Origin: Dimorphilus gyrociliatus
Lineage: Eukaryota; Annelida; Polychaeta; Dinophilidae
Length of the DNA: 25,000 nucleotides
Assembly (NCBI GenBank): GCA_904063045.1
Contig: CAJFCJ010000022.1
Location: 769,896-794,895, forward strand
Direction of reading: 5' to 3'
Shown: piece after piece, positions 20,301-25,000 of the stretch
How the letters are laid out: each line of letters starts with the position of its first letter
Position numbering within the stretch: position 1 is the stretch's first letter
Made by a program: the position numbers and the translations under genes
The notes under the pieces: generated by a model
Seen by the model: only the letters and a program-made list of their open reading frames with translations
Database searches by the model: none
Told to the model about the DNA's origin: nothing

Positions 20301-21300
20301 TTGAAGACACTCACAACTGGAATAGATATTTGCAAGTCTTTCAAACGTTCAGCGCTCCTACGTTTATTGTCATACTCATCCAGCGTAAGTAGAGTGCTCT
20401 TTTAAATTATTTTCTCTTCTAAATTATGATCCTCTCCTCTCTCTCCTCTTCCCTATGTAGAATACAATGAAAAGATCGGAGGAAAGGTACCTTCCTACGC
20501 AGTCTCTCTAGCCATAGGGCTTTTACTAGCCGTCATAGTATTTTTTACATCAAAAAATTATGAAAAACCAAAATATCATTTTGTAAGTGGAGCATGAACC
20601 AGTTTGCTTGTTTTGCCTTCATTTCATCTTTTCTCTTTCGTTATCTTTTCCTAGATTTTTGGCTATTTTGGATTTATTATGTCGATCGTTTGGATTTACG
20701 TTATTGCAAATGAAATTGTCAATTTGTTGGAGGTAAGATAACATAATCGAACCAACTGTAAGATTATCTAATCCTCCTTCTTCGTCTTCCGACAGACGTT
20801 CGGAATTGTATTAAATATAAGCAATGCCATATTAGGATTAACCCTACTTGCATGGGGTAATAGCGTGGGGGATTGGATTGCCAATACTATAATGGCCAGA
20901 CAGGGATTTGCCCGTATGGGCTTTTCAGCTTGTTTTGGGGCACCATTCTTCAGTAAGTATTACGTCGATTTTCCTTTCTAACCCTCCCATTAACTAACTG
21001 GAAACAATTTCCTCTTTTTCAGATTTATCTTTAGGTTTTGCCATTCCACTTTTAATTAATATGATTAAGGATAAAGAAAACTCGAAACCGTTGGTATTGA
21101 AAGCTCCACAGGTGGTTCTTTGTGGATTTCTTTTGGCAAGTTTAGTCTCCTCCCTAATCTTTTTACCTGTGCGAAAATTTAAGGCAAACAAAATTTACGG
21201 AGCCTATCTACTGGTGCTCTATATCGTCTTTCTAATTGTCGCCATACTCGTCGAGACAGACGTCATACCTAGCAAAAACTTTAAAAAACCAAACTGGTAG
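17335..21300 (+). CDS. SLC8B1: Mitochondrial Na+/Ca2+(Li+) exchanger NCLX (9 exons)
   Basis: Inner-mitochondrial-membrane antiporter that expels matrix calcium in exchange for sodium. Exons: 17335-17559, 18601-18806, 18910-18967, 19354-19873, 19971-20384, 20461-20582, 20655-20732, 20796-20952 and 21023-21300. These total 2058 nt (685 aa plus TAG) with every phase matching. Seen: an N-terminal hydrophobic segment (about 23-40), a Cys-rich segment typical of NCLX (CRDV, CNFI, DCEND, YCKL), alpha-1 repeat GVTFLAFGNGAPD (164-176), alpha-2 repeat LAWGNSVGDW (559-568), then RQGFARMGFSACFG. The central cytosolic loop, spanning exons 4-5, is long, polar and Asn/Asp/Glu-rich; it contains RHRKIS, a basophilic (PKA-like) phosphosite pattern. 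Human NCLX is about 584 aa, so the extra length lies mainly in this loop. The intron between exons 3 and 4 is a U12-type AT-AC intron; all others are GT-AG. Confidence 0.95.
17560..18600 (+). other. SLC8B1 intron 1
   Basis: Phase-0 GT-AG intron of 1041 bases, the longest in the gene. It contains an octamer ATGCAAAT (17771-17778), a POU-factor consensus, and otherwise nothing recognisable. Confidence 0.8.
18968..19353 (+). other. U12-type AT-AC intron of SLC8B1
   Basis: The intron starts ATATCCTTTT (18968-18977), the consensus U12 5' splice site, and ends TTAC (19350-19353). A perfect branch-site match TTCCTTAAC lies at 19332-19340, so the branch A is about 14 nt from the 3' end. No GT or AG at these positions can join the exons, whereas AT-AC splicing gives ...SPNVA|GVTFLAFGNGAPD in phase 0, the family-conserved sequence. 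The intron interior carries an AAGG microsatellite. Confidence 0.92.
19221..19250. repeat. (AAGG)n microsatellite in the AT-AC intron
   Basis: Five or six GAAG/GAAGGA units preceding the intron's pyrimidine-rich end. Confidence 0.75.
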
Positions 21301-22672
21301 AAAAAAGACTGAACTATTTGCTCAACAAAATTGACAAACAATACAAACAAGAAATGTAGAAAAAAGTGAACTATTCAGCAAAACACTAATTTTATTGTTC
21401 TCACCTTGATTAAAAGAAATTCAGTCAGTCGGTCATTTTGTCATTTTTGCAGAAATTCTTGTTGATTTTTACTTTCTTCCGTTTCTTTCGTTGGAAGCAT
21501 CTCGGAAAAGATGGAGAAAACTTCCCCTTCTCTCTTTTAGCAGAGAAAAGCCAAGCAACAGAAGTATTATTTCTTTTTAAAGTTCTGCTATGTTTTGATT
21601 GATAACAGCTTAACTAATTCGGAAAGCGTTTAGCTGTTTAAAGGTATTTTTTGATTAGAAAAAGATGCATAATACGCCGTTTGCATATCAATTACGTTTA
21701 TATTAAATATTGTATATTTAATGTTTTCTTACGATTTTCATCATTTTCACTATTGCCGTCGGCATGTTTATCAATCATTGTCATTTCTATTGCCGTTGCC
21801 GACGGCTTATGGCGAAATAGCACATGTTTTTTTGCAATTTTACACTTTGTACAGTTTCGTGTTTTTTAGTTTCATCTTGTAAAATACACTGTTTGCAAGC
21901 TTTATCATTAATTTCTCTTGTTCCATTTTTGGCGGAATAACCATTCTACATTTTCTTTTAGATATTCAAACAAAAATCTGTCTCAAAATGTCCTTTATTA
22001 CATGTTTGCTTGTCACGTTTTTATACTGTTTTGTCGAGAAAAACAGCTGTTTTTAATTTGGGAGAAAGATTAATTTTCTTCCATTAATTTCCTTATTCTT
22101 GTTCTTAGTTGAATTCTCTGTTTGAACCGGTTTTCAAATAAAAAGAAATAAAAAACATTATAGACTATTTGTCTTTGTTAATTAATCGCTTACTGATTTA
22201 TACTTCGTTCTCTTCCTATATAAGATAAACGCTAGTTTTTCTTCTACCGCAAATAATATTTCCTATAGCCTAAAACTGGAAAGTTTTACCATCGTATCTC
22301 CTTGAATCAATGTTCAATCAATCAACAGCTGATGGTGATTATCGAGTTTCTTTAATAAATCCATTCAAGAATTTATGGAAAATCGACCAAAAAGAAGTAG
22401 CATATTGATATAAAAATGCTAAAATTTCATTACAAAATAAAAGGCGGAGAATTGAAGTCTATTTAATTGAAATTTTAGCATTTTATGGTGGTTTTTGTTG
22501 AATCGCTAGACATTCTGTCTAGTAGGAAATCTATAAAATTAATTAGTAGAAAATCTTGATGAAAATATGAATAAAATTGATTAATAAAAGCCATAGAAAG
22601 ATTTTCAAATCAAGTAGTTGATGGAAAATAAAAAGGTTATTATCATGATTCTGGAGATTTTTGTTTTGAGCG

Positions 22673-22700
<28 letters not shown>
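21301..22700. other. SLC8B1 3' flank and gene-free stretch
   Basis: AT-rich; ATTAAA (21409-21414) is a possible poly(A) signal for SLC8B1. It holds a GC-rich inverted repeat (21755-21806) and a (CT)n microsatellite starting near 22677. No coding pattern is seen. Confidence 0.5.
21755..21806. repeat. GC-rich perfect inverted repeat
   Basis: GCCGTCGGCA (21755-21764) and TGCCGACGGC (21797-21806), ten-base perfect arms with a 32-base spacer, in strongly AT-rich DNA. Confidence 0.6.

Positions 22701-22707
<7 letters not shown>
22677..22707. repeat. (CT)n microsatellite
   Basis: Uninterrupted CT run of about 15 units just before the VIT-like fragment. Confidence 0.9.
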
Positions 22708-22709
<2 letters not shown>

Positions 22710-22722
22710 CAGAAAGACATGA

Positions 22723-22990
22723 CAAACTTGCTCTTTTTCGCTATCTACTTTCCATCCTACTTTGGTATATACTGTAAATACTGACATATTTAAGATAATA
22801 ATTCCATCTGAAATGTCAGCTCCTGCCACTGTAGTCGAGAGGGAAACACCTCACTCAATAGCCTATACTCTGTCAGACAGCAGAGAATCAGCTATTCTAG
22901 TAAACTTATCAAAAGAAGATATTGAAATTGGATACAAAGTGCAATTAGGATTGACAAATCCAGCTTATGTATCGTTTCAATTTATTGAAG
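22723..22990 (+). pseudogene. VIT-domain-like coding fragment (VWA5A/inter-alpha-inhibitor type), possibly an isolated exon
   Basis: An open plus-strand frame from 22723 ends at a possible GT donor (22991) just before an ATTC microsatellite. The pattern VYTVNTD...IIIPSEMSAP, then AYTLSDS...SAILVNLSK...YKVQL...PAYVSFQF resembles the end of a VIT domain as in VWA5A-like proteins, where a Y-x-x-EL block and IP...P precede a beta-rich segment. The frame has no ATG at its start, no convincing acceptor except a weak AG near 22794, and no vWA domain downstream. It may be a relic or one exon of a gene I cannot assemble. Assignment is tentative. Confidence 0.35.
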
Positions 22991-23594
22991 GTATGATATC
23001 AACATATATTCATTCATTCATTCATTCAATCAATCAATCAATACTTTATAATATTAATCTTCAAAGAATATACTTTTTCAATGATGAAAAAGTACTAGTG
23101 ACCTTCTAGTCGTTACCAATTGCCAAATTGGAAATCAAAAGCTTAGAGCTTGGCAAACTTACGAGTGAAGCAGGCAATTTTACTTTTTTCTTTTTGTCAT
23201 TTGTCTTGTATCTTGTTGAAAGTATTTCAGAGTATTTAAGTCAACATCCTCGTAAAAATGATAATATTATCGCTTTTTCACCTGAAAATCTTTTCCAAGT
23301 AGATTTTTTCTTGGGAAAAAGAAGAAAAACAACTAATACCGACATGGAAAATCCTGTGAAAATGTCTTTCTACAGTTTGCACTATTCAAAGTTTGTATGC
23401 TTGTACTTTTCCTCTACCTGAAATGATTGACTACTATCCGATTTAATATCAAATACACTATACATACTAAACAGTTGATCTGCAATTGTCATCATCATTG
23501 TTATTGTATTGGAAATGAACAAAAAGGAAAATATCAACTTTGAACTAAAGTTGAAATGTTGGTTATTTAACTAAACACGTTCATGTTTTGAAAC
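22991..23594. other. Gene-free stretch between the VIT-like fragment and the C1q frame
   Basis: Starts with (ATTC)n/(AATC)n repeats (about 23010-23042). A 97-codon plus-strand frame at 23128-23421 shows no family resemblance I recognise and is not called. Confidence 0.45.
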
Positions 23595-25000
23595 TTAATT
23601 TCGAGATACTGCACTAGTACAGATTATCGTAACGGAAGCGTCACTGTCAACGCATCCATAGTTTTCCCAATGAATTTTATCATTCACTTTCAAATTCATC
23701 AAAACAGATCGTGTGAAATGATTGTTCTCGTCAATCATACTTTGTTTTGCTGAAACTGCAACCATTTGTTTGTTCAAGAACATTCTTACATCCACCTTCG
23801 AAGTATGATATTTCGAAAATGTAAATTCTATGTAATAGATTCCAGGCTTTTTGACGTTATACTCGTGTAATTTCGAATTCCACGATCTCTCCGAATCGTA
23901 GGAAGTCGATTTCAAATTGATACGTCTAAACTCTCTACACTTGCTGTCCGTTGATACTGCTTGAAAGTAGGGTAGAATTTCATTTAATCTAAATGCAGAC
24001 ATATAAGTGTCTATTCGTTGTCCCGATTCGATTGGACGCATAGGAAGAAAAGGCCTATGCGTTTCTGCTCTCAACACATCCCCTGCTGTCAATCGCACAA
24101 GAACACTCCTCGAAAATGTATCGCTTAAACCGTGAGATGTAATTGCTCCCTTCAGCTCGAGCAGTGTTTGAAAAACATTGTAATTCCTATCCACATTGAT
24201 TGATAAACTCACTTTGTATCGAGTGTTTACGTGGGTATAGCCTATTTTCATTCATGCATTCACGAGATATAAGCCGCTTTTTGAGGCTCTAAATTGCGAC
24301 AATAAGCTATTTTCTTGAAATCCTTTCAGCGCCGAAACGATATGCCATTTGACTGTTCCAAACTCTAGATTTTTGTCACTTCCGCAAAATAGATATTCAT
24401 CTGATACGTAGTGGAAACCCAGCCAAGATGTTTCTTTACCAATCTCTGAACTGTACAGCGTCGACCGAATCAATTGTTTCAAAACCGGTTTGAATAATCG
24501 GCTAAGAACGAACAGTCCAGATCTGGAAAATGTTTCCGCTCCTGTCAACTTCGCGTCGGCTCGCCGAACTAGTCCAACATTTCTACCTGTGCTTTCTAGT
24601 ATTACATCAATTGACTTTTTTGCGGGAGAGCTTGTCGTCATAGAGAAAAATTACAATCCTGGTTTCTTAATGGAAACACGATTTGTTTCAGGGTCGAACA
24701 TTTTGTTTACATTCAAATCAATCGACGTTCAATTCATTACTCCCGGATTAACGTTCACAGTACGTTTTAACGAAACCATAAAGGCCAGCTCTGCGCAAGG
24801 ACCGTTATTGCAGGGTCTTTCTTCCAGAGACTTTCCCCTGCAATTTTTACCTCCATTCGCTGGTGGTGGACTGCTACAAGTTGGTTCCCTTCCTTCAACT
24901 CCATTACCGCAAGGAGCAGCGCAATTACTCCAGCTGGTCCATTGACTCCATTCTCCATGAACCAATTCAGATCCATCAGGAATTTTACTACAAATTACAC
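23595..25000 (-). pseudogene. TSP1 plus three C1q-like domains, frame with three internal stops (5' end outside window)
   Basis: One continuous minus-strand frame runs from the window edge to the TAA at 23595-23597. It first encodes a thrombospondin type-1 repeat (WSQWTSWSNC...CGNG...RPCNNGPC, about 24950-24795). Three consecutive C1q/TNF-like beta-sandwich modules follow, recognised by FDPETN, KPGL, LTGAETFSRSGL, SGLYLV, LSDTFSRSVLVRL, KKPGIYYIEF and FTRSVLMNLK. Such TSP1-C1q proteins are secreted recognition or adhesion molecules in several invertebrates. Three in-frame stops interrupt it: TGA at 24729-24731, TAA at 24651-24653 (where the domain usually has an aromatic residue after PGL) and TGA at 24252-24254. 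No frameshift is seen, and module lengths fit if each stop is counted as one residue. I infer a young pseudogene. A readthrough or edited gene, or assembly error, is possible. Confidence 0.72.

Noticed and set aside
24490-24945. 151-codon plus-strand frame opposite the TSP1-C1q region
   Set aside because: It has no domain resemblance, whereas the minus strand shows clear TSP1 and C1q motifs.
23595-25000. Selenocysteine or reassigned stop codons to explain the C1q frame
   Set aside because: One of the three stops is TAA, the MMP and SLC6/SLC8B1 genes end normally in TGA, TAA and TAG, and the module positions do not call for cysteine.

Overview
The window reads as nuclear DNA of an invertebrate animal. 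It is AT-rich, its genes are split by GT-AG introns, and it is dense in CT/GA, TA and tri/tetranucleotide microsatellites. The gene families are typically metazoan: matrix metalloproteinase (MMP), SLC6 transporter, GT31 glycosyltransferase, mitochondrial Na/Ca exchanger, and TSP1 plus C1q-like modules. Tandem TSP1/C1q proteins and a retained U12-type intron would fit a lophotrochozoan or another slowly evolving invertebrate, but the species cannot be fixed from the sequence. Every gene model here was built by eye; the three intron-containing models were checked for splice phase and total length.

Layout. Positions 1-4.1 kb are an old, decayed tandem copy of 5.08-9.19 kb. Colinear anchors of similarity run through both. 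The right-hand copy holds an intact, intronless, minus-strand MMP gene (6272-8206). The left-hand copy keeps only a broken hemopexin remnant (about 2172-2520). Four CTCF-like sites occur, two in each copy and at matching places. Next comes a five-exon plus-strand SLC6 amino-acid-type transporter (9373-12892, 604 aa). It converges tail-to-tail on a three-exon minus-strand beta-1,3-galactosyltransferase-like gene (13383-15392, 478 aa). That gene is divergent, across about 1.9 kb, from a nine-exon SLC8B1/NCLX gene (17335-21300, 685 aa). SLC8B1 contains a textbook U12-type AT-AC intron placed exactly before its first alpha repeat. The right end (22.7-25 kb) holds a small plus-strand VIT-domain-like fragment and a minus-strand TSP1 plus three-C1q-domain frame. 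That frame is interrupted by three in-frame stops but has no frameshift.

Functionally the genes are independent: extracellular matrix proteolysis, plasma-membrane solute uptake, Golgi glycosylation, mitochondrial calcium efflux, and a secreted recognition-type protein. Nothing suggests an operon, a mobile element with intact coding capacity, a virus, a CRISPR array or a recognisable tRNA/rRNA gene. The most unusual signals are the AT-AC intron, the duplicated and decayed MMP locus with its conserved noncoding blocks, the stop-riddled C1q frame, and the substituted sodium-site residues of the SLC6 protein.
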